Source of the DNA: Saccharomonospora xinjiangensis XJ-54 | GTDB lineage: Bacteria; Actinomycetota; Actinomycetes; Mycobacteriales; Pseudonocardiaceae | Reading direction: 5' to 3' | Assembly: GCF_000258175.1 (NCBI RefSeq) | Contig: NZ_JH636049.1 | Span: 3,759,482-3,823,481 of the forward strand | Length of the DNA stretch: 64,000 nt | Shown: positions 22,333-33,760 of the stretch, piece after piece | Layout of the letters: every line of letters starts with the position of its first letter | Numbering within the stretch: position 1 is the stretch's first letter | Made by a program: the position numbers and the translations under genes | The notes under the pieces: model-generated | The model's database searches: none | Seen by the model: the letters and a program-made list of their open reading frames with translations, nothing else | What the model was told of the DNA's origin: nothing

Positions 22333-23532
22333 GTGACCGCTAATCGAAGGCTGTTCACCAGCGAGTCCGTCACGGAGGGCCACCCCGACAAGATGTGTGA
22401 CGCCATCAGCGACACCATCCTGGACGCCCTGTTGGCCGCCGACCCGAGGAGCCGGGTCGCGGTGGAGTCCCTGATCACAACAGGTCAGGTCCACGTCGCG
22501 GGTGAGGTGACCACGGAGGCGTACGTGGACGTGCCCACGCTGGTGCGCGACACCGTCCTCGAGATCGGGTACGACTCGTCGGCGAAGGGGTTCGACGGCG
22601 CGTCGTGCGGGGTGAACGTCGCTATCGGTTCGCAGTCGCCGGACATCGCGCAGGGCGTCGATGCCGCGTACGAGACGAGGCTGGAGAACGCTCTCGACGA
22701 GCTGGACCGTCAGGGCGCCGGTGACCAGGGCCTGATGTTCGGCTATGCCTGCTCGGACACGCCCGAGCTGATGCCCCTGCCCATCGCGCTGGCTCACCGT
22801 CTCTCTCGCAGGCTCACCGAGGTCCGCAAGAACGGGACGGTGCCGTACCTGCGTCCCGACGGCAAGACCCAGGTGACCATCGAGTACGAGGGTGACCGTC
22901 CGGTGCGGCTGGACACGGTGGTGATCTCCAGCCAGCACGCCGAGGGCATCGACCTCGACGGGATGCTCGCCCGCGACCTCGTGCAGCACGTCATCACGCC
23001 GGAGATCGAGTCCCTCGGCCTCGACGCCGCCGAGCCGAGGACACTCATCAACCCGACGGGCCGGTTCGTGGTGGGTGGTCCGATGGGTGACGCGGGGCTG
23101 ACGGGCCGCAAGATCATCGTGGATACGTACGGCGGGATGGCCCGGCACGGTGGTGGTGCTTTCTCGGGCAAGGACCCGTCGAAGGTGGACCGCTCGGCCG
23201 CCTACGCGATGCGCTGGGTCGCCAAGAACATCGTCGCCGCGGGCCTCGCCGATCGTGCCGAGATCCAGGTGGCGTACGCGATCGGCAAGGCGGCTCCGGT
23301 GGGGTTGTTCGTGGAGACGTTCGGGACGGAGAAGGTGGACCCCGCCAAGATCCAGGCCGCGATCACCGAGGTGTTCGACCTGCGTCCCGCGGCGATCATC
23401 CGTGATCTCGACCTGTTGCGGCCGATCTACGCCCCGACGGCCGCCTACGGTCACTTCGGCCGCACCGACGTCGATCTCCCGTGGGAGAGGACCGACAGGG
23501 CGCCCGCGTTGAAGGACGCCGCGAAGGCGTGA
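22333..23532 (+). CDS. metK: S-adenosylmethionine synthetase
   Basis: A 399-residue cytosolic enzyme that makes SAM from methionine and ATP. Family motifs are intact: [20 protein letters not shown] at the N-terminus, [12 protein letters not shown] near residue 131, and [20 protein letters not shown] near 275. The length matches actinobacterial MetK. GTG 22333 follows ACGAGGATG; it begins 56 bases behind the broken methyltransferase on the same strand and was probably its cotranscribed partner. A hairpin separates it from the adenosine kinase gene. Confidence 0.95.
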   Translation: MTANRRLFTSESVTEGHPDKMCDAISDTILDALLAADPRSRVAVESLITTGQVHVAGEVTTEAYVDVPTLVRDTVLEIGYDSSAKGFDGASCGVNVAIGSQSPDIAQGVDAAYETRLENALDELDRQGAGDQGLMFGYACSDTPELMPLPIALAHRLSRRLTEVRKNGTVPYLRPDGKTQVTIEYEGDRPVRLDTVVISSQHAEGIDLDGMLARDLVQHVITPEIESLGLDAAEPRTLINPTGRFVVGGPMGDAGLTGRKIIVDTYGGMARHGGGAFSGKDPSKVDRSAAYAMRWVAKNIVAAGLADRAEIQVAYAIGKAAPVGLFVETFGTEKVDPAKIQAAITEVFDLRPAAIIRDLDLLRPIYAPTAAYGHFGRTDVDLPWERTDRAPALKDAAKA

Positions 23533-23565
23533 GCGCCCCAGGGCGCCCGCTGTCCCGTACCCGAT

Positions 23566-23601
23566 CCCGGTGGCCGGAAACCGAGTGTTCCGGCCACCGG
23601 G
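23566..23601 (+). terminator. Hairpin between metK and the adenosine kinase gene
   Basis: A perfect 14-base-pair inverted repeat, left arm CCCGGTGGCCGGAA (23566-23579), 8-base loop, right arm TTCCGGCCACCGGG (23588-23601). It could partly end transcription after metK, making the downstream genes less expressed, or protect the metK mRNA end. Confidence 0.55.
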
Positions 23602-23662
23602 GACGTGCCCTGCCCACCCCAGTCCCCGAGGTCAACGACACCCCTACGAGGAGTGTGCTCGC

Positions 23663-24640
23663 ATGCGCATAGCGGTGACCGGCTCCATCGCCACCGACCA
23701 TTTGATGGTCTTCCCAGGCAAGTTCGCCGACCAGTTCGTCGCCGATCAGCTCGACAAGGTGTCCCTGTCGTTTCTCGTCGATCACCTCGACATCCGCAGA
23801 GGCGGTGTCGCCGCCAACATCGCGTTCGGGCTCGGCAGCCTCGGGATGAACCCGGTGTTGGTCGGCGCGGTCGGCCGGGACTTCGACGACTACCGCTCGT
23901 GGCTTGAGCGGCACGGCGTCGATACCGGGTCTGTCCATGTGTCGCAGACCCGGCACACCTCGCGGTTCCTGTGCACGACCGACCAGGCTCAGGCGCAGAT
24001 CGCGTCGTTCTACGCCGGGGCGATGGAAGAGGCCCGCGACATCGAACTGCAGGTCGTGGCCGATCGGGTGGGGCGGCTCGACCTCGTGGTCGTCGCTCCG
24101 AACGACCCGGTGGCGATGGTGCGCCACACCCAGGAGTGCCGTGAGCGGGGCATCCCGTTCGCCGCCGACCCCTCCCAGCAGCTGGCGCGGATGGAAGGCC
24201 CGGAGATCCGCACGCTGGTGGAGGGCGCGGCCTACCTGTTCACCAACGAGTACGAGACGTCGCTGCTGTTGAAGGAGACCGGCTGGTCGGAGGCGGAGAT
24301 CCTCGACAGGGTCGGTCACTGGGTGAAGACCTTCGGTCCCGAGGGAGTGCGGATCGAGTCGAAGCACACCGAAGCTCTGACCGTGCCCGCGCTGACGGTG
24401 ACCGACGAGGTGGACCCGACGGGTGTCGGCGACGCCTTCCGTGCCGGGTTCCTGTGGGGCCTCGCCGCGAAGCTGGGGCTGGAGCGATCCGCGCAGGTCG
24501 GGTGTACCCTGGCGGCCATCGTCCTGGAGACCGTCGGCACGCAGGAATACACCCTGGATCGGGCGGAATTCTCCAAGCGCGTGGCCACGACCTACGGCAG
24601 CGACGCCGCGGCCGAGATCGAATCCAAGCTGCGGGTGTGA
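23663..24640 (+). CDS. PfkB-family adenosine kinase
   Basis: A 325-residue ribokinase-fold enzyme. RRGGVAANIAFGLGSLGMNPVL is the N-terminal PfkB signature and DPTGVGDAFRAGFLWGL holds the C-terminal signature with the catalytic aspartate (GVGD). Within this cassette it should phosphorylate the adenosine released by SAH hydrolase to AMP, pulling SAH hydrolysis forward. ATG 23663 has GAGGAG upstream. The stop is two bases before the metH ATG. General sugar kinase activity cannot be excluded from sequence alone, but the neighbours make adenosine the best guess. Confidence 0.85.
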   Translation: MRIAVTGSIATDHLMVFPGKFADQFVADQLDKVSLSFLVDHLDIRRGGVAANIAFGLGSLGMNPVLVGAVGRDFDDYRSWLERHGVDTGSVHVSQTRHTSRFLCTTDQAQAQIASFYAGAMEEARDIELQVVADRVGRLDLVVVAPNDPVAMVRHTQECRERGIPFAADPSQQLARMEGPEIRTLVEGAAYLFTNEYETSLLLKETGWSEAEILDRVGHWVKTFGPEGVRIESKHTEALTVPALTVTDEVDPTGVGDAFRAGFLWGLAAKLGLERSAQVGCTLAAIVLETVGTQEYTLDRAEFSKRVATTYGSDAAAEIESKLRV

Positions 24641-24642
24641 AC

Positions 24643-27600
24643 ATGGACAGTCGGTTTCTCGCCGAACTGGATCGCCGGGTCCTCGTCGCGGACGGCGGCA
24701 TGGGCACCGCGCTCCAGGAATTCGACCTGACCCTCGACGACTTCGCGCAGCTGGAAGGCTGCAACGAGATCCTCAACGACACCCGTCCCGACGTGGTGTC
24801 GGCGGTGTACCGGAGCTTTCTCGAAGCGGGCTCCGACGCCATCGAGACGAACACGTTCGGCACCAACTACGGCAACTTCGGCGAGTACGGGATTCTCGAC
24901 CGCATCAGGGAACTGGCCGAGAAGGGCACGACCCTGGCCCGGCGGTGTGCCGACGAGTACTCGACGCGGGACAAGCCCAGGTTCGTGCTGGGGTCGATGG
25001 GCCCCGGCACCAAACTGCCCACGCTCGGGCACGCACCGTACTCCGTGTTGCGGGACGCCTACGTCGAGAACGCGCTGGGGATGCTCGACGGTGGCGTTGA
25101 CGCGGTGCTGGTGGAGACGTCGCAGGATCTGTTGCAGACCAAGGCTGCCGTGGTCGGCGCGAAACGCGCCATGGCCGTCGCGGGACGCCGGGTGCCGATC
25201 ATCGCGCAGGTGACGGTGGAGCAGACCGGTACGATGCTCGTCGGTTCCGAGATCGGCGCCGCGCTCACCGCGCTGGAACCCCTCGGCATCGACCTGATCG
25301 GCATGAACTGCGCGACGGGGCCTGCCGAGATGAGCGAGCACCTGCGGGTGTTGTCCGACCACGCCCGCGTTCCGCTCTCGGTGATGCCCAACGCGGGGCT
25401 GCCGGAACTCGGCCCGAACGGCGCGGTGTACCCGCTGAGTCCCGACGAGCTGGCCGAGGCGCTGGCCACGTTCGTGAGGGACTTCGGGGCCCGCCTCGTC
25501 GGGGGGTGTTGCGGCACAACGCCCGAGCACCTCCGGGCGGTGGTGGATGCGGTGTCGGCGCTGCCGCCGAGACAGCGGACGCCTCGTCACCTTCCGTCGA
25601 TGTCGTCGGTGTACCAGTCGGTGCCGTTCGAGCAGGACGCCTCGATCCTCAACGTGGGAGAGCGCACCAACGCCAACGGCTCGAAGAAGTTCCGCGAGGC
25701 GATGCTCGACGAGCGCTACGACGACTGCGTCGAGATCGCGAAGGCACAGACGAGGGAAGGTGCTCACGTACTGGATCTGTGCGTGGACTACGTCGGCCGC
25801 GACGGCACGCGCGACATGGCCGAACTCGCCTCCCGCCTCGCCACGGCATCGACGTTGCCGATCATGGTCGATTCCACCGAACCCGACGTCGTGCGGACCG
25901 GGCTCGAACACCTCGGTGGACGTTGCGCGATCAACTCGGTCAACTACGAGGACGGCACGGGGCAGGAGAGCCGGTACCAGCGGGTCATGGAACTGGCCGT
26001 CGAACACGGCGCCGCGGTGGTCGTCACCTGCATCGACGAGGAGGGGCAGGCTCGGACGGCCGACTGGAAGGTGCGGATCGCCGAGAGGGCCATCGAGGAT
26101 CTGACCACCAACTGGGGTCTCGACATCTCGTCGATCATCATCGACTGCCTGGTGTTCCCGATCACCACGGGTCAGGAGGAGGTGCGCAAGGACGCCGCCG
26201 AGACCATCGAGGCGATCCGGACGCTGAAGACCCGGCATCCCGACGTGCTGACCACGCTGGGACTGTCGAACGTCTCCTTCGGCCTCAACCCGGCGGCGCG
26301 CCAGGTGCTGAACTCCGTCTTCCTGCACGAATGCCGCGAGGCCGGGCTGGACTCGGCGATTCTGAACTCGTCGAAGATCCTGCCGATGAACAAGATCGAC
26401 GACGAGGCTCGCCAGGTGGCGCTCGACCTCGTCTACGACCGGCGACGCGACGGCTACGACCCGTTGCAGCGGCTGATGGGACTGTTCGAGGGCAAGACCG
26501 CGTCCTCGACCCGCGAATCCCGCGCGGAGGAACTCGCGAAGCTGCCGCTGTTCGAACGGCTGGAGAAGCGCATCGTCGAGGGAGAGGTGAACGGCCTCGA
26601 AGCCGACCTCGACGCGGCGATGCGGCAGAAGAAGCCCATCGACATCATCAACGAGAACCTGCTCGCCGGCATGAAAGTGGTCGGTGACCTCTTCGGCTCG
26701 GGCCAGATGCAGCTTCCGTTCGTGTTGCAGTCGGCCGAGGTCATGAAGACCGCCGTGGCGTACCTCGAACCGCACATGGAGAAGACCGACTCCGGCGGCA
26801 AGGGCAAACTCCTGCTGGCCACGGTGAAGGGCGACGTCCATGACATCGGCAAGAACCTGGTGGACATCATCGTGTCGAACAACGGCTACGACGTGGTGAA
26901 CATCGGGATCAAGCAGCCGATCAACGCGATACTGGAGGCCGCGGAGGAGCACAGGGTCGATGCCATCGGCATGTCGGGCCTTCTTGTGAAGTCCACCGTG
27001 ATCATGAAGGACAACCTTCAGGAGATGAACGCGAGAGGCGTCGCGCGGAGGTACCCCGTCCTGCTCGGTGGAGCCGCGCTCACGAGGACGTACGTCGAGA
27101 ACGACCTCGACGATGTCTACGAGGGCGAGGTCCGCTACGCCAAGGACGCCTTCGAGGGTCTGAAGCTGATGGACCGCGTGATGGCCGTCAAGCGCGGCGA
27201 GGTCGGCGAGGAGGACGAGGCCGAGCGCGCGAAGCGGGCAGAACGCAAGGCCCGGAGGGAGCGCTCGCTGCGCATCGCCGAGAAACGCAAGGCGGAGCAG
27301 GGACCGGAACCGGACCTCTACGACACCACCCGTTCCGACGTCGATCCCGACGTCGCCGTGCCAACGCCGCCGTTCTGGGGAGCGAAGGTCGTCAAGGGGA
27401 TCGCCGTCGCCGACTACCTCTCGCTGCTCGACGAGCGCGCGACGTTCTTCGGGCAGTGGGGCCTGCGCGGCGCCCGCGACGGTGAGGGTCCCTCGTACGA
27501 GGAGCTGGTGGAGTCGGAGGGAAGGCCACGGCTGCGGGCCTGGATCGACGAGCTGTCCACACAAGGTGTGCTCGCGCACGCCGCGCTCGTGTACGGCTAC

Positions 27601-28191
27601 TTCCCGTGCTACTCCGACGGCAACGACCTCGTGGTGCTGGAGAAGGACGAGCCGGATGCTCTTGAGCGGCTGCGGTTCACCTTCCCCCGGCAGCGCCGCG
27701 ACCGCAGGCTGTGTCTCGCGGACTTCTTCCGGTCGAGGGAGAAGGCGGAACAGACGGGGCAGGTCGATGTGCTGCCCGTGCAACTTGTGACGATGGGACA
27801 ACCCATCGCCGACCACGCCAACGAGCTGTTCGCGAGCAACGCCTACCGCGACTACCTGGAGATCCACGGTCTCGGAGTGCAGCTCACCGAGGCACTGGCC
27901 GAGTACTGGCACCGCAGGATCCGGCAGGAACTGCGGTTCGCGTCGGGCGCACCGGTGGCGGCCGAGGACCCCGACGACCTGCGGGAGTTCTTCAGGCTGG
28001 GTTACCGGGGCGCGCGGTTCTCCTTCGGCTACGGTGCTTGCCCGGACCTCGAAGACCGCGCGAAGATCGTCGAGCTACTCGGCGCCGAGCGGATCGGTGT
28101 CACGCTGTCCGAGGAATTCCAGCTGCATCCCGAGCAATCGACGGATGCGATCGTGGCCCATCATCCCGAGGCCAAGTACTTCAACACCTGA
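24643..28191 (+). CDS. metH: Cobalamin-dependent methionine synthase
   Basis: A 1182-residue, four-module enzyme that transfers the methyl group of methyl-tetrahydrofolate to homocysteine through cobalamin. The homocysteine domain (about 5-310) has the zinc ligands in [10 protein letters not shown]; the pterin domain spans about 345-620 ([19 protein letters not shown]); the cap is about 640-730; the B12 domain has DVHDIGKN near 729 with the cobalt-binding histidine; the C-terminal part (about 910-1182) is the reactivation domain that uses SAM. ATG 24643 is preferred; GTG 24637 overlaps the adenosine kinase stop. All modules are present, and no cobalamin riboswitch was seen upstream. Confidence 0.95.
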   Translation: MDSRFLAELDRRVLVADGGMGTALQEFDLTLDDFAQLEGCNEILNDTRPDVVSAVYRSFLEAGSDAIETNTFGTNYGNFGEYGILDRIRELAEKGTTLARRCADEYSTRDKPRFVLGSMGPGTKLPTLGHAPYSVLRDAYVENALGMLDGGVDAVLVETSQDLLQTKAAVVGAKRAMAVAGRRVPIIAQVTVEQTGTMLVGSEIGAALTALEPLGIDLIGMNCATGPAEMSEHLRVLSDHARVPLSVMPNAGLPELGPNGAVYPLSPDELAEALATFVRDFGARLVGGCCGTTPEHLRAVVDAVSALPPRQRTPRHLPSMSSVYQSVPFEQDASILNVGERTNANGSKKFREAMLDERYDDCVEIAKAQTREGAHVLDLCVDYVGRDGTRDMAELASRLATASTLPIMVDSTEPDVVRTGLEHLGGRCAINSVNYEDGTGQESRYQRVMELAVEHGAAVVVTCIDEEGQARTADWKVRIAERAIEDLTTNWGLDISSIIIDCLVFPITTGQEEVRKDAAETIEAIRTLKTRHPDVLTTLGLSNVSFGLNPAARQVLNSVFLHECREAGLDSAILNSSKILPMNKIDDEARQVALDLVYDRRRDGYDPLQRLMGLFEGKTASSTRESRAEELAKLPLFERLEKRIVEGEVNGLEADLDAAMRQKKPIDIINENLLAGMKVVGDLFGSGQMQLPFVLQSAEVMKTAVAYLEPHMEKTDSGGKGKLLLATVKGDVHDIGKNLVDIIVSNNGYDVVNIGIKQPINAILEAAEEHRVDAIGMSGLLVKSTVIMKDNLQEMNARGVARRYPVLLGGAALTRTYVENDLDDVYEGEVRYAKDAFEGLKLMDRVMAVKRGEVGEEDEAERAKRAERKARRERSLRIAEKRKAEQGPEPDLYDTTRSDVDPDVAVPTPPFWGAKVVKGIAVADYLSLLDERATFFGQWGLRGARDGEGPSYEELVESEGRPRLRAWIDELSTQGVLAHAALVYGYFPCYSDGNDLVVLEKDEPDALERLRFTFPRQRRDRRLCLADFFRSREKAEQTGQVDVLPVQLVTMGQPIADHANELFASNAYRDYLEIHGLGVQLTEALAEYWHRRIRQELRFASGAPVAAEDPDDLREFFRLGYRGARFSFGYGACPDLEDRAKIVELLGAERIGVTLSEEFQLHPEQSTDAIVAHHPEAKYFNT

Positions 28192-28226
28192 TCTGTGGGC
28201 TCACTCCCACGAAAAGAAAGGACATC

Positions 28227-29693
<1,467 letters not shown>

Positions 29694-29767
29694 CGCCACC
29701 GCCGCGGTTCCGCCGGCCGTCCTCGGACGTGCCGGCGGCTGCTCCGGCGTCACGAAGGGAGTTGATC

Positions 29768-30676
29768 GTGCGGACCGTTGTCGAACGGCTGTCGAGCGCA
29801 CGGTGCCCGACGTTCTCCGTGGAGTTCTTCCCGCCCCGCGACGACGCGGACGAAGCCGTCCTCTGGCGGTCGATCCGCGAACTGGAGCCGCTCGACCCCG
29901 CATACGTGTCCATCACCTACGGCGCGGGAGGAACGAGCCGCGAGGGAACCATTCGCAACATCGCCCGCGTCGCCACCGACACGACGCTGGTACCGATGGC
30001 GCACCTCACGGCGGTGAACCACTCGGTGGCCGAGCTGCGCCACGTTATCGGCCATTTCGCGGCGGTGGGTGTGCGCAACATCCTCGCCCTGCGCGGTGAT
30101 CCACCGGGAGATCCGATGGGGGAGTGGGTGCCGCATCCGAAGGGGCTCATGTACGCGGAGGAACTCGTGCGGCTCGTGCGCGAGCTGGGCGATTTCTGCG
30201 TCGGAGTGTCGGCCTTCCCTTACGGCCACCCGCGCTCCACGGACCTCGACACGGACACCCGCTACCTCGTGCGCAAACTCGACGCGGGTGCCGACTTCGC
30301 GATCGCGCAGTTGTTCTTCGAGGCCGGGGACTTCCTGCGATTGCGTGACCGCGTCGCCGCGGCAGGCAACGCCGCGCTGATGCTGCCGGGGATCATGCCG
30401 CTCACCACCCCGCGCACCTGGCGCAAGACCATCGAGTTGTCGGGGGCGACGCCGCCGAGCTGGCTGGTGGAGCGCCTCGAACCGCTCTCCGACGATCCGA
30501 AGGCGTTCAGGGCCGAGGGGCTCGACGTGATCACCGAGCTGTGTGAGCGCCTGCTCGCCGAGGGCGTTCCCGAGCTGCATTTCTACACGTTCAACCGCTC
30601 GAAGGCCACCAGGGAATTGGTTGACCGGCTCGGACTTCGAACCCCACGGGTGGAGCCCGCCTCGGCCGGATCGTAA
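29768..30676 (+). CDS. metF: 5,10-methylenetetrahydrofolate reductase
   Basis: A 302-residue flavoprotein that makes 5-methyl-tetrahydrofolate, the methyl donor for MetH. The TIM-barrel motifs are present: SVEFFPPRD, YVSITYGAGGTSR, ALRGDPPGD and AIAQLFFEAGDF. GTG 29768 was chosen because GAAGGGAG ends seven bases before it; the frame is open from 29729. It is the last gene of the SAM cassette and is directly followed by a terminator. It lies 74 bases behind ahcY. Confidence 0.95.
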   Translation: MRTVVERLSSARCPTFSVEFFPPRDDADEAVLWRSIRELEPLDPAYVSITYGAGGTSREGTIRNIARVATDTTLVPMAHLTAVNHSVAELRHVIGHFAAVGVRNILALRGDPPGDPMGEWVPHPKGLMYAEELVRLVRELGDFCVGVSAFPYGHPRSTDLDTDTRYLVRKLDAGADFAIAQLFFEAGDFLRLRDRVAAAGNAALMLPGIMPLTTPRTWRKTIELSGATPPSWLVERLEPLSDDPKAFRAEGLDVITELCERLLAEGVPELHFYTFNRSKATRELVDRLGLRTPRVEPASAGS

Positions 30677-30712
30677 GCAGGCCCGGCCGTCCATCGCGGC
30701 GGCCGGGCCTGC
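30677..30712 (+). terminator. Terminator of the SAM-recycling operon
   Basis: Directly after the metF stop: left arm GCAGGCCCGGCCG (30677-30689), 10-base loop, right arm CGGCCGGGCCTGC (30700-30712), a perfect 13-base-pair stem. It marks the operon's end. Confidence 0.8.
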
Positions 30713-30785
30713 CCGAGACGCTCGCGTATGCACCGTGGCGGCTCGGCCATGGCCGGACACCACCGGATTTCGGTTGACTACGGGC

Positions 30786-31295
30786 GTGTCACCTGAACTG
30801 CTCTTCGATGTCCAGCTCGTGATCACTGTGGGGGCCGCTCTCGGCAGTGGTGTGCTCGCAGGCGTGTTCTTCGCCTTCTCGTCGTTCGTGATGCGGGGGC
30901 TTTCCGCTCTGCCTGCCGACGCGGGAGTGGCGGCGATGCGCGCCATCAACGCGGCGGCGCTGCGACCGGCGTTTCTCTCGGTGTTTGTCGGAACCGCTGT
31001 GCTCTCGCCCGTGCCGTTCGTGCTCTCACTGGCCGGTGACGGCGATTCCGCCGGTTTGCCCGCGGCGGGGTGCGCGCTCTACCTCGCCGGAACAGTAGGA
31101 ATCACCAGGATCGCCCACCTTCCCAGAAATTGGGCACTCGACAATGTCGCGGACGGCCAGAGCGCACGGCGGTTGTGGGTGCGTTATCTGCGGGAGTGGA
31201 CGCGGTGGAACCACGTGCGGGCCTGCGCCGCAGCTGCTTCGTCCACTGTGTTCATCGCGTCCGTGACGTCCACGGTGTCCACCGGTATCCCGTAG
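30786..31295 (+). CDS. DUF1772 (anthrone oxygenase-like) membrane protein
   Basis: A 169-residue membrane protein with four hydrophobic segments (about 8-35, 55-75, 80-105, 140-160). GSGVLAGVFFAFSSFVM at the start and MRAINAAALRPAFLSVF after it are the hallmarks of DUF1772. Some distant relatives oxidise anthrones in fungal and actinomycete polyketide pathways, but most DUF1772 genes stand alone, as here, and have no known role. GTG 30786 was chosen so that the first membrane segment begins near residue 5; no ribosome site is clear. Confidence 0.75.
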   Translation: MSPELLFDVQLVITVGAALGSGVLAGVFFAFSSFVMRGLSALPADAGVAAMRAINAAALRPAFLSVFVGTAVLSPVPFVLSLAGDGDSAGLPAAGCALYLAGTVGITRIAHLPRNWALDNVADGQSARRLWVRYLREWTRWNHVRACAAAASSTVFIASVTSTVSTGIP

Positions 31296-31393
31296 CCGAG
31301 GGGGTCGGCGACCTGGCCGGAAACCCTTACTACTCTTGACGTAGCAATGCGTCTAGGGTTGGCCATTCGCACTGACGCCGGGGCGAGGTGGGT

Positions 31394-32374
31394 ATGACGA
31401 GTGCACGAGACCACAACGGTCGGCCGCAACAACACGATGAATTCCGCGTGACGTGGCGCGGATATGATCGCGACGAAGTCAGAAAGCTTGTGCGAGGTCT
31501 GAGGGAAGCCCTTCAGGCTGTGACAGCGGACAGGGACGCCGCAGCGGAATACGTTCGCTTCCAGTCGAGAGAACTGGCCGGGCTGCGTGACGAGAACCAG
31601 AAATTGCGGCAGCGGCTCGATCGCGTGTGCCGGACACCGGTGGAGACCGACGGCCTCTCCGAGCGGTTGTGGCACATGGTGGATCTCGCGCAGCGGGAAG
31701 CGCGGGAAGTGCTCGCCGACGCACATGCCGAAGCCGACCGCAGGCGGGCCGCACTCGACAAGCGTGAGGCGGAACTCGAGGCCCGGCGTGCCGAGCTGGA
31801 GTCACAGCACCGCGAGACCGTGCGGCAGTTCAAGGCCGAAGCCGCGGCGGAGGCGGAGCGAGCCGAGAACGCGCGCAGGGAAGCCGACGAGCGCGCCACG
31901 CGCCGCAGACAGGAACTCGAACGCGACTTCGCCAAGAGCCTCGCCGTTCGCAGGGACGAGATGAACCGGGCGCTCGCGCGACGCGAGGAGGCGGCGAAGG
32001 CCGAGGCCGAGCGGATCGTCGCGGAGGCAACAGCACGGGCGGAGCACATCGTGGCCGACGCCACCGCCCGCGTGCGCACCCTTGAGGCCGCGCGCCGCAA
32101 GGCGGCGTCGGAGCTGCGCACCGCGCGGGAAGCGCTCGCGGGGGCGTTGCCGCTGATCGAGCCACTGCCCGACGAGGTCGCGGCAGACCGCACCGGCTCC
32201 TCGATCGGCGTCGTGCCGCAGGCCCCCGTGCCGCTGGAGTCGCGGGTGCCAGGGGAACTGCCCGCGCCCTCGGCAGGCTCGGGCCAGCGTTCCGCCGCTC
32301 CGCACCCGCGTGTGGTGAGGGCCGAGCGACCTGTCCGGCGCGTTGTGGGACCGACCGTGTCCAGCGTGAGGTGA
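31394..32374 (+). CDS. DivIVA-like coiled-coil protein
   Basis: A 326-residue cytosolic protein. The N-terminal part (EFRVTWRGYDRDEVRKLV) resembles the membrane-binding GYD region of DivIVA/Wag31. It is followed by a very long coiled coil (about 90-260) rich in Ala, Glu and Arg (for example READERATRRRQELERDF), and a Pro-rich tail. Proteins like this organise polar growth or recruit partners in actinomycetes. It is not Wag31 itself, which is encoded in the division cluster. ATG 31394 follows GAGGTG. The gene stands upstream of thiI without obvious connection. Confidence 0.7.
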   Translation: MTSARDHNGRPQQHDEFRVTWRGYDRDEVRKLVRGLREALQAVTADRDAAAEYVRFQSRELAGLRDENQKLRQRLDRVCRTPVETDGLSERLWHMVDLAQREAREVLADAHAEADRRRAALDKREAELEARRAELESQHRETVRQFKAEAAAEAERAENARREADERATRRRQELERDFAKSLAVRRDEMNRALARREEAAKAEAERIVAEATARAEHIVADATARVRTLEAARRKAASELRTAREALAGALPLIEPLPDEVAADRTGSSIGVVPQAPVPLESRVPGELPAPSAGSGQRSAAPHPRVVRAERPVRRVVGPTVSSVR

Positions 32375-32425
32375 GAGCCGGTATCGTCACGGTGGTTCTT
32401 TCGGGTGACGTGAGGAGGTGAGCGG

Positions 32426-33607
32426 ATGGCGCGGCCGTGCGTGCTGTTGAAGTACGGCGAACTCATGCTCAAGGGGCGGAATCGCGGCAGGTTCGAGGAG
32501 TACCTGCGCGAATCGCTGCGGCATGCGGTCGCCGGCGCCTCCGCTCCCGTCCGGATCTCCCAGCGGCCCGGCGTGGTGGTGCTCTCCGGCGCACCGGTTG
32601 ACGAGCTGCTCACCCGCGCACACAACGTGATCGGTGTCAGCGTCGTGCAACCCGCTCTGCGGACCGGCCGCACCGTGGACGACGCCGTGAACACGGTCTT
32701 GCAGGCGCTCACCGAGCGGTTCGGCAGCCCCGATGTCGCCGGGCCTCGCCGGTTCGCGATCCGAGCCCACCGCAGGGACAAGACCTTCCCGGTGGGTTCG
32801 GAGCAACTGGCCGCCCGCGTGGGCAGCCGGGTCGTCGAGGAATGGGGCTGGCCGGTCGATCTCGGTAACCCCGAGGTCGAGATCACCGTCGAGGTGGACC
32901 AGCGTGAGGTGTTCGTCTCGCTGGACAAGCAGCGCGGGCAGGGTGGTCTGCCGGTCGGAGCCAGCGGGCGAGCGCTCGTGCTGCTGTCGGGCGGGTTCGA
33001 CTCGCCTGTGGCCGCGTATCGCGCCATGCGGCGCGGACTCCGGTGCGATTTCGTGCACTTCACCGGCGCGCCGTTGACGGGGCCGTCCTCGACGTACAAG
33101 GCGTACGCGCTGGTGCGCCAGCTCGATCGGTTCCAGAGCGACTCCCGGCTGCACGTGATCCCGATCGGCACCGCTCAGCGTGCGCTCGCCACCGCGGGAG
33201 CGGGAAACCTCCAGATCGTCGCGCAGCGCAGGCTGATGGTGCGCACGGCCGACGCGCTCGCCAGGGAGCTCGGTGCGCAGGCGCTGGTCGTCGGCGACAG
33301 CCTCGGGCAGGTGGCGAGCCAGACACTCGCCAACATGGCGACGGTCGAGCAGGCAGCGGAACTGCCGTTGCTGCGCCCCCTCGTGGCCTGGGACAAGGAA
33401 GAGATCATCTCCGAGGCCCGCCGCATCGGGACGGCCGAGATCTCCAAGCTCCCCGACGAGGACTGTTGCAGCCTGCTGGCGCCGCCCCGGGTCGCCACGC
33501 GCACGACGCCGTCGCAGTTGGTGAACGTCGAGCGCCGGATGGATCTCGACGAGCTGGTGCCGAAGCTGCTCGCCGATGTGCAGGTTCACGTTCCGGGTGC
33601 GGCGTAG
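32426..33607 (+). CDS. thiI: tRNA 4-thiouridine synthase ThiI
   Basis: A 393-residue enzyme that adenylates uridine 8 of tRNA for sulfur transfer. It has an N-terminal ferredoxin-like/THUMP region (about 5-165, KYGELMLKGRNRGRFEEYL) and a PP-loop ATPase domain with LLSGGFDSPVAAYRAM near residue 185. As in many actinobacteria there is no C-terminal rhodanese domain, so sulfur must come from another carrier; the MoaD/ThiS-type protein 1.4 kb away is one candidate. ATG 32426 follows GAGGTGAG. Some family members serve thiamine biosynthesis instead. Confidence 0.9.
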   Translation: MARPCVLLKYGELMLKGRNRGRFEEYLRESLRHAVAGASAPVRISQRPGVVVLSGAPVDELLTRAHNVIGVSVVQPALRTGRTVDDAVNTVLQALTERFGSPDVAGPRRFAIRAHRRDKTFPVGSEQLAARVGSRVVEEWGWPVDLGNPEVEITVEVDQREVFVSLDKQRGQGGLPVGASGRALVLLSGGFDSPVAAYRAMRRGLRCDFVHFTGAPLTGPSSTYKAYALVRQLDRFQSDSRLHVIPIGTAQRALATAGAGNLQIVAQRRLMVRTADALARELGAQALVVGDSLGQVASQTLANMATVEQAAELPLLRPLVAWDKEEIISEARRIGTAEISKLPDEDCCSLLAPPRVATRTTPSQLVNVERRMDLDELVPKLLADVQVHVPGAA

Positions 33608-33729
33608 ACCACAGTCGTCCGTCAGCCCGGGCAGTCCACTGTGTCTCCGGACACTCCGGTGCCGCGGGCGTGCCTGCTGCCAGCGCTGATGGTCGTGAAA
33701 AGTGAGATGACTTCGCCTATGCGGCGTCG

Positions 33730-33754
33730 TCAACCGCCGGTCGGTTGATACTGT
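33730..33754 (+). promoter_or_regulatory. Palindrome and -10 box of a leaderless P450 promoter
   Basis: TCAACCG (33730-33736) and CGGTTGA (33742-33748) form a perfect inverted repeat around CCGGT. TACTGT (33749-33754) is a good -10 box ending six bases before the GTG at 33761, so the transcript would begin at or next to the start codon. The palindrome fits an operator of TetR type just upstream of the -10. Confidence 0.5.
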
Positions 33755-33760
33755 GCAGTC

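Noticed and set aside
24592..27912. Very long open frame on the minus strand opposite metH
   Set aside because: It mirrors the codon pattern of metH, its translation is rich in His, Val and Arg without domains, and metH has full family conservation.
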